Positions 31,480 to 39,011 of a stretch of 64,000 bases of DNA are shown here, piece after piece. Under the pieces are notes generated by a model that was given only the letters and a program-made list of their open reading frames with translations, was not told the DNA's origin and did no database searches. How positions within the stretch are numbered: position 1 is the stretch's first letter; each line of letters starts with the position of its first letter. The stretch is from Streptomyces griseiscabiei. Lineage in GTDB: Bacteria > Actinomycetota > Actinomycetes > Streptomycetales > Streptomycetaceae. The position numbers were made by a program, and so were the translations under genes. The stretch covers positions 186,001-250,000 of the forward strand of contig NZ_JAGJBZ010000002.1 of the NCBI RefSeq assembly GCF_020010925.1, read 5' to 3'.

Positions 31480-34077
31480 TCAGCCCTCCGTGCCCTCCAC
31501 GGCAGCCACAGCCTTCCGCGTCCGCCGCCGAGGCGCCGGAGCCTCAGCCCCACCGTCCTCCACGACAGCCGCAACCGCGGCCTTCCGCGTCCGCCGCGGC
31601 TTCGTGGCCTGCTCCTCCGTCGGCTGAGCCGGAACCCCGGCCTCGGCCGGAGCCGCGGCCTTCCGGGTGCGCCGGCGGGGCTTGGCGGCCTCGGCGGTGT
31701 CTACGTCCTCGACAACGGCTTCGGTGGCCTTGCGGGTCCGACGTCGTGGCTTGGCCGGTGCCTCTTCGGCGACGGCTTCCTCGACCACGGTCTCGACGGG
31801 CGCGGCCTCGACGGGCGCCGCGGCCTTGCGCGTACGCCGACGCGGCTTGGCCGGTGCCTCTTCGGCGACGGCCTTGGCACCCGCTTCCTCAGCCGTGTCG
31901 ACCGCGACCTCGGCGGCAGGCGCCACGGCGGCGGCCTTCCGCGTCCGCCGGCGAGGCGCGACCGCGGCCTCCTCGGCGACAGCCTCGACCACGACCTCGG
32001 CCGGAGCCGCGGCGGCCTTCCGGGTGCGCCGGCGGGGCTTGGCGGCCTCGGCGGTGTCCACGGCGGTCTCGGTGCTGTCCACGGCCTCGACCACGGCTTC
32101 GGCGGCCTTGCGGGTCCGGCGCCGGGGCTTGGCCGGTGCCTCTTCGGCGACGGCTTCCTCGACCACGGTCTCGACGGGCGCGGCCTCGACGGGCGCCGCG
32201 ACCTTGCGCGTACGCCGACGCGGCTTGGCCGCGGCCTCGGCGACCGGCTCGGCGCCGACCGTGCCCTCGGCCGTGTCGACCGCGGCTTCCGCGCTCGGCG
32301 CGACCTCGGCGACGGCGGCGGACTCAACGGCCTCCACCGACTTGCGGGTCCGACGACGACGCGGCTTGGCCGCCTCCTCGACCGACTCGGCAGGCGCATC
32401 CACCGGCGCGCTCGTGGGCGTACCCGAGACGCTCTCGACCACGGCCTCGGCCCGCGCGGCCGGCGTGCTCTCCACTGCCTCCACCGTCTCGACCGCGGCC
32501 TCGGCGCCGGGGTTCACCCCGGCGCGGGTACGACGGCGACGGCGCGGCGTACGGGACTCGGACTCGGCGGAGTCGGTGCCCGACGGCTGCGCGGAGGGCG
32601 CGGACGCCGACGGCTCGGTGACCGCCGCGGCCTCGGGGGAGACCCCGTCGAGCGTGGCCCCACCGCGCGTACGGCGGCGCCTGCGCGGCGTACGCGCCGG
32701 GCGCTCACGCTCGCGCTCGGCGGTCGAGGGGCCGGAGGAACCACTGCCACCGCCACTGCCGCGACCGCCGCGCCCGCGCGGACCGCGCCCGCCCGGCTCG
32801 CCGAGGTCTTCCAGCTCCTCCGCGTCCAGCCCGGCCCGGGTGCGCTCGGAGCGCGGCAGGACACCCTTCGTGCCCGCCGGGATGCTCAGCTCCTCGAACA
32901 GGTGCGGGGACGTGGAGTACGTCTCCGGCGGGTCGTTGAACCCGAGGTCCAGCGCCTTGTTGATGAGCTGCCAGCGCGGGATGTCGTCCCAGTCGACGAG
33001 GGTGATCGCGATGCCCTTGGCACCCGCGCGGCCCGTACGGCCGATGCGGTGCAGGTACGTCTTCTCGTCCTCGGGGGACTGGTAGTTGATGACGTGGGTG
33101 ACACCCTCGACGTCGATGCCGCGGGCCGCGACGTCGGTGCAGACGAGGACGTCCACCTTGCCGTTGCGGAAGGCGCGCAGCGCCTGCTCGCGGGCGCCCT
33201 GGCCGAGGTCGCCGTGGACCGCGCCGGAGGCGAAGCCCCGCTGCTTGAGCTGGTCGGCGAGGTCGGCGGCCGTGCGCTTGGTGCGGCAGAAGACCATGGC
33301 CAGTCCCCGGCCGTCGGCCTGCAGTATGCGCGCGACCAGCTCGGGCTTGTCCATGTTGTGCGCGCGGTAGATGTGCTGCGAGGTGTTGCGGACCGTCGCG
33401 CCCTCGTCGTCCGGGGCCGTGGCGCGGATGTGCGTCGGCTGGGACATGTAGCGGCGGGCGAGACCGATGACCGCGCCCGGCATGGTCGCCGAGAACAGCA
33501 TCGTCTGGCGGCGGGCCGGAAGCATGTTGATGATCTTCTCGACGTCGGGCAGGAAGCCCAGGTCGAGCATCTCGTCGGCCTCGTCGAGCACCAGGCACTT
33601 GACGTGCTTCAGGTTCAGCTTCTTCTGGCCCGCGAGGTCGAGGAGCCGCCCGGGGGTGCCGATGACGACGTCCACGCCCTTCTTGAGGGCCTCGACCTGG
33701 GGCTCGTAGGCCCGGCCGCCGTAGATCGCGGTGACGCGGACGTTGCGTACCTTGCCGGCGGTCAGCAGGTCGTTGGTGACCTGGGTGCACAACTCGCGCG
33801 TCGGGACGACGACGAGCGCCTGCGGCGAGTCGACGAGGTCCTCGGGCTTGGCGCGGCCGGCCTCGACGTCGGCGGGGACGACGACGCGCTCGAGGAGCGG
33901 GAGGCCGAAGCCCAGCGTCTTGCCGGTGCCGGTCTTGGCCTGGCCGATGACGTCGGTGCCGGTGAGGGCGACCGGGAGCGTCATCTCCTGGATGGGGAAG
34001 GGGTTGATGATGCCGACGGCCTCAAGCGCCTCGGCGGTCTCGGGAAAGATTCCGAGATCTCGGAAAGTCGTAGTCAG
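31480..34077 (-). CDS. RhlE-type DEAD-box RNA helicase with repetitive basic tail (CTG start)
   Basis: An 865-residue ATP-dependent RNA helicase. From N to C: Q motif (FRDLGIFPETAEAL...PFPIQE), Walker A AKTGTGKT, PTRELCTQV, GTPGRLLD, the DEAD box, SATMPG, VFCRTKRTA, TDVAARGIDV and HRIGRTGRAG. The helicase core ends near residue 420. The last ~400 residues are Ala/Val/Glu-rich and carry about a dozen RRRTRK-type motifs, probably disordered and RNA-binding. The first canonical start (ATG 33984) falls after the Q motif and no ATG, GTG or TTG exists upstream in frame, so translation must start at CTG 34077, which has AGAGG 7 nt upstream. Corresponds to Rv3211 by neighbourhood. Confidence 0.9.
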   Translation of the reverse strand: MTTTFRDLGIFPETAEALEAVGIINPFPIQEMTLPVALTGTDVIGQAKTGTGKTLGFGLPLLERVVVPADVEAGRAKPEDLVDSPQALVVVPTRELCTQVTNDLLTAGKVRNVRVTAIYGGRAYEPQVEALKKGVDVVIGTPGRLLDLAGQKKLNLKHVKCLVLDEADEMLDLGFLPDVEKIINMLPARRQTMLFSATMPGAVIGLARRYMSQPTHIRATAPDDEGATVRNTSQHIYRAHNMDKPELVARILQADGRGLAMVFCRTKRTAADLADQLKQRGFASGAVHGDLGQGAREQALRAFRNGKVDVLVCTDVAARGIDVEGVTHVINYQSPEDEKTYLHRIGRTGRAGAKGIAITLVDWDDIPRWQLINKALDLGFNDPPETYSTSPHLFEELSIPAGTKGVLPRSERTRAGLDAEELEDLGEPGGRGPRGRGGRGSGGGSGSSGPSTAERERERPARTPRRRRRTRGGATLDGVSPEAAAVTEPSASAPSAQPSGTDSAESESRTPRRRRRTRAGVNPGAEAAVETVEAVESTPAARAEAVVESVSGTPTSAPVDAPAESVEEAAKPRRRRTRKSVEAVESAAVAEVAPSAEAAVDTAEGTVGAEPVAEAAAKPRRRTRKVAAPVEAAPVETVVEEAVAEEAPAKPRRRTRKAAEAVVEAVDSTETAVDTAEAAKPRRRTRKAAAAPAEVVVEAVAEEAAVAPRRRTRKAAAVAPAAEVAVDTAEEAGAKAVAEEAPAKPRRRTRKAAAPVEAAPVETVVEEAVAEEAPAKPRRRTRKATEAVVEDVDTAEAAKPRRRTRKAAAPAEAGVPAQPTEEQATKPRRTRKAAVAAVVEDGGAEAPAPRRRTRKAVAAVEGTEG
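31641..32230 (-). repeat. Internal duplication in the helicase tail
   Basis: Segments 31641-31852 and 31995-32230 are near-copies. The core 31748-31852 matches 32126-32230 (offset 378) with a single mismatch by eye. Both encode the KPRRRTRK..AAPVEAAPVETVVEEA..APAKPRRRTRK block. The near-identity at DNA level, including synonymous sites, points to a recent duplication or gene conversion. Confidence 0.8.
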
Positions 34078-34340
34078 GGTGCTGCCTCTTCTGTGTACGC
34101 GGTGTGAGGCGAGCGCGGGGGTCGTGTCGGACCGTGCCGGGGGACGTCGGCCGCCTCACGGGCGGGCCGTGTGGCACGGGACCACTGCCGACGCTCTAGC
34201 GCTCATACCGCTGAGGGGTTCCCTCCGGACGCCGTACGCGATGTGCCGTACGGAAAAGGAGGGCTGTCGGGTCGGAGCCGATCGGGCCACCGACCGGGCA
34301 TCCTCATGCGTGCGGCCTGTCGAGATACGGTCGAGCGATC

Positions 34341-34362
34341 GAACTACGTCCGAACTATGTCG
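34341..34362. repeat. Tandem 11-bp direct repeats, possible operator
   Basis: CGAACTACGTC is directly followed by CGAACTATGTC (one mismatch), about 270 nt upstream of the helicase start and 170 nt upstream of the ferritin-like gene. Confidence 0.45.
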
Positions 34363-34516
34363 ACGTACCAGCAGGCGCATTACCACCATACCCCGGAATC
34401 GCGCATATGCGATGGCCGATTTGGTCACGTAGTCGTCGTCACATCGAATCACGCGCCGAATCGTGCGCTGGGGGCGCACTGCGTGACCAGGCCCTTCCGC
34501 GTTGCGCGAAGCGGGC

Positions 34517-34522
34517 TATTGT
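34517..34522 (+). promoter_or_regulatory. -10-like hexamer for leaderless ferritin-like transcript
   Basis: TATTGT, 7 nt, then ATG 34530; no ribosome binding site. Confidence 0.5.
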
Positions 34523-34529
34523 GCGCTTC

Positions 34530-35291
34530 ATGACCACGTCTGACAAGCCTGAGAACGCCACCGGCGGCGAGTCCGCCGCCGACACCGCCGAGGTCACCGG
34601 GATCGCCGCCCAGGACTGGGCCCGCGCCTCCGCCGACCCGCAGTACCGCGCGGCGGTGGTGGATCTGCTGGGGGCGCTGGCGTACGGGGAACTGGCGGCG
34701 TTCGAACGGCTCGCGGAGGACGCGAAGCTGGCGCCGACCCTCGTCGACAAGGCGGAGCTGGCGAAGATGGCGGCGGCCGAGTTCCACCACTTCGAGAGGC
34801 TCGCCGGGCGGCTCACCGAGATCGGTGAGGAACCGACGCGGGCCATGGAGCCGTTCGTCGACGCGCTCGACGGCTTCCACCGGCAGACCGCGCCGTCGGA
34901 CTGGCTGGAGGGGCTCGTCAAGGCCTACGTCGGCGACTCGATCGCCAGTGACTTCTACCGCGAGGTCGCGGCGCACCTCGACTCGGACACCCGCGGGCTC
35001 GTGCTCGCCGTGCTCGACGACACGGGGCACGCCGGGTTCGCGGTGGAGAAGGTGCGCGCCGCGATCGACGAGGACCCGCGGGTGGGGGGCCGACTGGCGC
35101 TGTGGGCACGGCGGTTGATGGGCGAGGCGCTGTCGCAGTCGCAGCGGGTGGTGGCCGACCGGGACGCCCTGTCCACGATGCTCGTCGGAGGTGTCGCCGA
35201 CGGTTTCGATCTGGCCGAGGTGGGGCGGATGTTCTCGCGGATCACCGAGGCACACACCAAGCGGATGGCCGCGCTGGGCCTGGCGGCCTGA
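34530..35291 (+). CDS. Ferritin-like protein (MiaE-like fold)
   Basis: A 253-residue helical protein. Carboxylate/His residues expected for a di-iron site are visible in GELAAFERLAEDA, MAAAEFHHFERLA (ExxHHFE), and FYREVAAHL with TGHAGFAVEKV. This is the family often annotated as tRNA-(ms2io6A)-hydroxylase-like, but hydroxylase activity is not shown for the actinobacterial members. The ATG has no ribosome binding site; TATTGT 7 nt upstream suggests leaderless expression. It is divergent from the helicase, as Rv3210c/Rv3211 are neighbours in mycobacteria. Confidence 0.85.
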   Translation: MTTSDKPENATGGESAADTAEVTGIAAQDWARASADPQYRAAVVDLLGALAYGELAAFERLAEDAKLAPTLVDKAELAKMAAAEFHHFERLAGRLTEIGEEPTRAMEPFVDALDGFHRQTAPSDWLEGLVKAYVGDSIASDFYREVAAHLDSDTRGLVLAVLDDTGHAGFAVEKVRAAIDEDPRVGGRLALWARRLMGEALSQSQRVVADRDALSTMLVGGVADGFDLAEVGRMFSRITEAHTKRMAALGLAA

Positions 35292-35368
35292 GCCGGGGCT
35301 TCGCGGACACCGCCTACGGCCGGTCGCCGTGGGACGAACCGCGATCGGGCGGGCGCGGGCTTCGGTGT

Positions 35369-35394
35369 GGCTGGTCGCGCCGTTCCCCGCGACC
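35369..35394 (-). repeat. Dispersed intergenic repeat, copy D
   Basis: On the minus strand this reads GGTCGCGGGGAACGGCGCGA then CCAGCC, matching copies A-C in its core. It lies between convergent genes. Confidence 0.55.
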
Positions 35395-35431
35395 CTCGAC
35401 GGACGGCTTCGCCGCCGTCGGAGGGCCTTCC

Positions 35432-35704
35432 TCAGGCCGTCGCGGAGCTGCTGCGTCGAAATCGCTCCGTCGGGCGCAGGAGCAGGGACAGGGAGGCCGC
35501 GGCGACGATCAGCGCGCCGACGAGGATCAGCAGGTAGTTCCCGGAGCCCAGTGCCGTGTGGGTCAGGAAGGCGCCGAAGAGGCCGCCCGCGGTGCCGGTC
35601 GGGAGCACCAGGGTGCGCGTCGGCAGGCGGTGCGGCAGGCGGTAGGCCGCGGCACAGGCCAGGGCGAAGCCGAGGAGTGCGGATCCGAGTGCTTCCAAGA
35701 ACAT
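35432..35704 (-). CDS. Small membrane protein of two to three helices
   Basis: A 90-residue membrane protein with hydrophobic segments EALGSALLGFALACAAAY, TGTAGGLFGAFLTHTALG and YLLILVGALIVAAASLSLLL and a basic C-terminus (RPTERFRRSS). GGGAGGGAA stands 8 nt before ATG 35704. I recognise no family function. It lies downstream of the DUF3107 terminator and converges on the ferritin-like gene. Confidence 0.75.
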   Translation of the reverse strand: MFLEALGSALLGFALACAAAYRLPHRLPTRTLVLPTGTAGGLFGAFLTHTALGSGNYLLILVGALIVAAASLSLLLRPTERFRRSSSATA

Positions 35705-35882
35705 GATCGGGTTCCCTCCCGCACGGCCTGGCCTGGGCAAATCGGTCGTAGGCGGTACTACCCGCGAGTCAAGGAACGCAATCATCGTCTGTGCATGAGA
35801 TGTGGTGGCTCTGTGCGCTTCGGGACCCGGCGGCCCTTGCGGGCGACGAGGAGCTGACAGGGGACGGGCAGGGAGCGGGCAT

Positions 35883-35923
35883 ACGGAGGGGCCCGGTGGT
35901 CTCACACCACCGGGCCCCTCCGT
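35883..35923 (-). terminator. Terminator after the DUF3107 gene
   Basis: A perfect 18-bp stem (ACGGAGGGGCCCGGTGGT at 35883-35900, complement at 35906-35923) with a CTCAC loop, 30 nt beyond the DUF3107 stop. Confidence 0.88.
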
Positions 35924-35952
35924 ACACCTCGTGTGCCTTCGACCACCGCTGA

Positions 35953-36180
35953 CTACAGCGCGCTGAAGCCCACCTTGCGGACGGTCGGCTCGCCGATGTC
36001 GATGTAGGCGAGACGGTCGGCCGGGATCAGCACCTTGCGGCCGTGCTCGTCCGTGAGGCTCAGCAGCGCCGACTTGCCGGTCAGCGCCTCGGCAACGGCA
36101 CGCTCGACCTCCTCGGCACTCTGACCGCTCTCCAGAACGATCTCGCGGGGCGCGTGCTGCACGCCGATCTTGACCTCCAC
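35953..36180 (-). CDS. DUF3107 family protein (TB9.4-like)
   Basis: A 75-residue cytoplasmic protein beginning VEVKIGVQHAPREIVLESGQ and ending KVLIPADRLAYIDIGEPTVRKVGF, diagnostic of DUF3107. It has a small beta-rich fold; function unknown, although the mycobacterial homologue TB9.4 (Rv3208A) is a known antigen. GTG 36180 has GGAGGGA 8 nt upstream; the frame further upstream to 36237 is not needed. It follows the TetR gene in the same direction, as in mycobacteria. Confidence 0.9.
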   Translation of the reverse strand: MEVKIGVQHAPREIVLESGQSAEEVERAVAEALTGKSALLSLTDEHGRKVLIPADRLAYIDIGEPTVRKVGFSAL

Positions 36181-36350
36181 GGCTATGTCCCTCCGACGGT
36201 CAGTGAAATGCGCGGGCTTCCGCGCCGTACGCAGCACACATTAGCCCGGTGAGGGGACGTACACGCTCCGCATGAGAACGCCAGGAGCGAACAGCGGCCG
36301 GGAACAAATCCTCCGACCAGCGATCGGCGCCGCGGTCGGGTGCCGATCGG

Positions 36351-36992
36351 TCAGTGCTGGTCGATACCGTGCAGGGGGAAGCCGGCGATACCGCGCCAGG
36401 CCAGCGAGGCCAGCAGCTGGACCGCCTGTTCGCGCGGGACGCTGCGGTCGCTGTGCAGCCAGGACCGCGCCACCACCTGGGAGAGACCGCCCAGGCCGGA
36501 GGCGAGAAGCATCGACTCCGGGCGCGAGAGACCGGTGTCCTCCGCGATCACGTCGCAGATGGCCTCGGCGCACTCGTTGGTGACCTTGTCGACGCGCTCG
36601 CGCACGGCGGGCTCGTTCGTCAGGTCCGACTCGAAGACCAGCCGGAAGGCGCCGCCCTCGTCCTCGACGTACGCGAAGTAGGCGTCCATCGTGGCCCGCA
36701 CACGCTGCTTGTTGTCGGTCGTCGACGCGAGGGCGCTGCGCACGGCCTGGATGAGGGACTCGCAGTGCTGGTCCAGCAGGGCCAGATACAGGTCGAGCTT
36801 GCCGGGAAAGTGCTGGTAGAGCACCGGCTTGCTGACTCCGGCGCGTTCGGCGATGTCGTCCATCGCGGCCGAGTGGTAGCCCTGGGCCACGAAGACTTCC
36901 TGGGCGGCGCCCAGCAACTGGTTCCGTCGGGCTCGGCGCGGCAGGCGTGTGCCCCGCGGGCGCGCCGCCTCTGTCTGCTCGATGGCTGTCAC
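36351..36992 (-). CDS. TetR-family transcriptional regulator
   Basis: A 213-residue repressor. The N-terminal helix-turn-helix is canonical (RRNQLLGAAQEVFVAQGYHSAAMDDIAERAGVSKPVLYQHFPGK). The C-terminal ligand domain is helical, with FAYVEDEGGAFRLVFESDL and LSQVVARSWL. GTG 36992 (VTAIEQTEAARPRGTRLPRR) is directly preceded by GGGAGG. The homologue by position is Rv3208, next to TB9.4. Ligand and targets are unknown; a target could be its own operon with DUF3107. Confidence 0.9.
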   Translation of the reverse strand: MTAIEQTEAARPRGTRLPRRARRNQLLGAAQEVFVAQGYHSAAMDDIAERAGVSKPVLYQHFPGKLDLYLALLDQHCESLIQAVRSALASTTDNKQRVRATMDAYFAYVEDEGGAFRLVFESDLTNEPAVRERVDKVTNECAEAICDVIAEDTGLSRPESMLLASGLGGLSQVVARSWLHSDRSVPREQAVQLLASLAWRGIAGFPLHGIDQH

Positions 36993-37192
36993 GCCGCCTC
37001 CCAAAATCGTCCACATGCGGTGAGCGCCGCGCCGCCATCGTACTTTTCGGTAACCCGGGTGTGCGCGGTGCGAGCGCAGAATTTCACGGACCGGACGCCG
37101 GGGAAAGTGCCGCGGACCCTGTCAAACAGGGGCATGGCGGGCAGAAGGAAGCCCTTTCTCGTCACCGGTCGTCGTCCCAGGTGAGGCTCGGG

Positions 37193-37411
37193 TTATCGGT
37201 AGTCGTCCTCGTCCAGGGAGACCACCCGGGCCTGTTCCGCCAGGTCCGCCTCGTTGGCGGCGTCCGGGTCGGCCTCGGTCAAGGGGTCGTCCCTGTTCCG
37301 GGCGATGTCGGTGTGCTGCTCGGCGGCATCGGCCTCGGGGGCCTCGACGTCGTCGAACTCCACGGAGTCCTCCTCGGCGAAGGTGTCGGGGTCGGACGGG
37401 TCAACGGCCAT
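37193..37411 (-). CDS. Small acidic protein
   Basis: A 72-residue, extremely acidic protein (MAVDPSDPDTFAEEDSVEFD; ENEADLAEQARVVSLDEDD in substance) with no Cys, Trp or hydrophobic segment, so probably disordered. GGGGAACC precedes ATG 37411. I know no family function. It lies between TetR and the divergent hydrolase gene. The codon bias is normal, so a gene is likely despite its size. Confidence 0.6.
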   Translation of the reverse strand: MAVDPSDPDTFAEEDSVEFDDVEAPEADAAEQHTDIARNRDDPLTEADPDAANEADLAEQARVVSLDEDDYR

Positions 37412-37588
37412 CGTGGGTTCCCCTTCCTGGTGCTGCCCCGATGCCGCCGGTTCCTCGCCCGGCGGTGCGGGGCCCCCGTACGGGTTCCCTCTCCATGGGC
37501 CCGGATGCCCTGTGCGCGAGCCTGGATTCCCTGCTTACGAGCCTAGGAGACGGGCGATCGCGGCGCTACGCGGTCCGCGTGCTCCGCG

Positions 37589-37628
37589 GTGCTCCGCCGT
37601 GGTCCGGTGTGCTCCGCCGTGGTCCGGC
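37589..37628. repeat. Two tandem 20-bp repeats in the 37412-37749 intergenic region
   Basis: GTGCTCCGCCGTGGTCCGGT is directly followed by a copy differing only in the last base, and a partial unit (GTGCTCCGCG) precedes them. The surrounding 338-nt region holds no gene and otherwise contains only the promoter of the hydrolase gene. Confidence 0.7.
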
Positions 37629-37736
37629 GCGGCCCGGCGGTGGCGGCTCTCCTCGTCTCCGGCGTCCCGTGCCGGATGGCCGATTTACTCCCTGGTCTGT
37701 GACGGCGAACACATGAGCCACTGCGTGATCGTCTCG

Positions 37737-37742
37737 TAACAT
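37737..37742 (+). promoter_or_regulatory. -10-like hexamer for leaderless hydrolase transcript
   Basis: TAACAT, 7 nt, then ATG 37750; no Shine-Dalgarno sequence. Confidence 0.5.
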
Positions 37743-37749
37743 TGCCCGC

Positions 37750-39003
37750 ATGTCTTCGACCGAGCTGCCGTCCCTGCTGACCGCCACCGCGTCGCCGAAG
37801 GCGAGTGCCGTGCGCGTGGCGCCCGGTGAGCGGCTGAGGTCGGTCCGGCTGCCGGGGATCACCCTGTCGGTACGGTCGAGACCGCCGGCGCGCGAGGGGC
37901 TGCCGCCCGCCCTGTACGTGCACGGCCTGGGCGGTTCCTCGCAGAACTGGTCGGCGCTGATGCCCCTGCTCGACGAACTCGTGGACGGCGAGGCGCTCGA
38001 CCTCCCCGGCTTCGGCGACTCGCCGCCCCCGGACGACGGCAACTACTCCGTCACCGGCCACGCGCGCGCGGTCATCCGCCACCTCGACGCGGCCGGGCGC
38101 GGCCCCGTGCACCTCTTCGGCAACTCCCTCGGCGGCGCCATCACGACCCGTGTCGCCGCGCTCCGCCCCGACCTCGTCCGCACCCTGACCCTCGTCTCGC
38201 CCGCCCTGCCGGAACTCTTCGTGCAGCGGACCGCCGTGCCGACCGGGATGCTCGCCCTGCCCGGCGTGTCGGCGCTCTTCACCCGTTTCACCAAGGGCTG
38301 GAGCGCCGAGCAGCGGGTGCGGGGCGTCATGGCGCTCTGTTACGGCGACCCCGGCCGCGTCACGGACGAAGGCTTCCGCAACGCCGTCGAGGAGATGGAG
38401 CGGCGCCTTCAACTGCCGTACATGTGGGACGCGTTGACGCGGTCCGCCCGGGGGCTCGTGGACGCGTACACGCTGGGTGGCCAGCACTCGCTCTGGCGTC
38501 AGGCCGAGCGAGTCCTCGCCCCGACCCTTCTCGTCTACGGCCGCCGCGACCAGCTCGTCGGCTATCGCATGGCCCAGCGCGCGGCCCGCTCCTTCCGTGA
38601 CTCCCGCCTCGTCTCCCTGCCGGACGCGGGGCACGTGGCGATGATGGAATATCCGGAGGCGGTCGCCGCCGCGTTTCGTGAACTGCTCGCGGATTCCCAG
38701 CAGTCGGGCGCGGCGGCGGTGGACGGCGCGATGATGGGTTCGGTGCCGGGCGAATGGCGTCCGGGCGTGGATTCGCCTTCGGGCGGGGTGAGTTCGAGCG
38801 GTGGTGCTGGTGTTGGTGCGGGCGCCGTGGCTTCGGGGTCGGGGTCGCGCGTGACTTCGGGCTCGGATTCGGGCTCGGGCTCGGCTTCGGTCGGGAGCTT
38901 GAGTGAGGGTGGGGCGTTGGGCGGCGACGGTTCGGCCGGTGCCGACGTCGCCGGATCGACTGCCGAAGGGCCTCCATCGGGCTCTCCCGGCGTGGGGAGC
39001 TGA
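37750..39003 (+). CDS. Alpha/beta hydrolase with Ser/Gly-rich tail
   Basis: A 417-residue alpha/beta-fold hydrolase. The first ~310 residues hold the fold: HGLGGSSQNW oxyanion hole, GNSLGGA nucleophile elbow, VYGRRDQLVG acid region and PDAGHVAMME catalytic His. The remaining ~100 residues are a low-complexity Gly/Ser/Ala tail (SSSGGAGVGAGAVASGSGSR). There is no signal peptide. TAACAT 7 nt before ATG 37750 suggests leaderless expression. It is followed after 8 nt by the DUF3152 gene, so the two form an operon. The substrate is unknown. Confidence 0.85.
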   Translation: MSSTELPSLLTATASPKASAVRVAPGERLRSVRLPGITLSVRSRPPAREGLPPALYVHGLGGSSQNWSALMPLLDELVDGEALDLPGFGDSPPPDDGNYSVTGHARAVIRHLDAAGRGPVHLFGNSLGGAITTRVAALRPDLVRTLTLVSPALPELFVQRTAVPTGMLALPGVSALFTRFTKGWSAEQRVRGVMALCYGDPGRVTDEGFRNAVEEMERRLQLPYMWDALTRSARGLVDAYTLGGQHSLWRQAERVLAPTLLVYGRRDQLVGYRMAQRAARSFRDSRLVSLPDAGHVAMMEYPEAVAAAFRELLADSQQSGAAAVDGAMMGSVPGEWRPGVDSPSGGVSSSGGAGVGAGAVASGSGSRVTSGSDSGSGSASVGSLSEGGALGGDGSAGADVAGSTAEGPPSGSPGVGS

Positions 39004-39011
39004 GGCGCGGC

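Larger units (their letters stand above)
34078..34529. other. Divergent intergenic region between the helicase and ferritin-like genes
   Basis: A 452-nt non-coding region with a relatively AT-rich part at 34310-34450. It contains tandem 11-bp direct repeats (34341-34362) and the palindrome CGCATATGCG near 34405. It probably carries the helicase promoter and leader. No gene is supportable on either strand. Confidence 0.45.
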
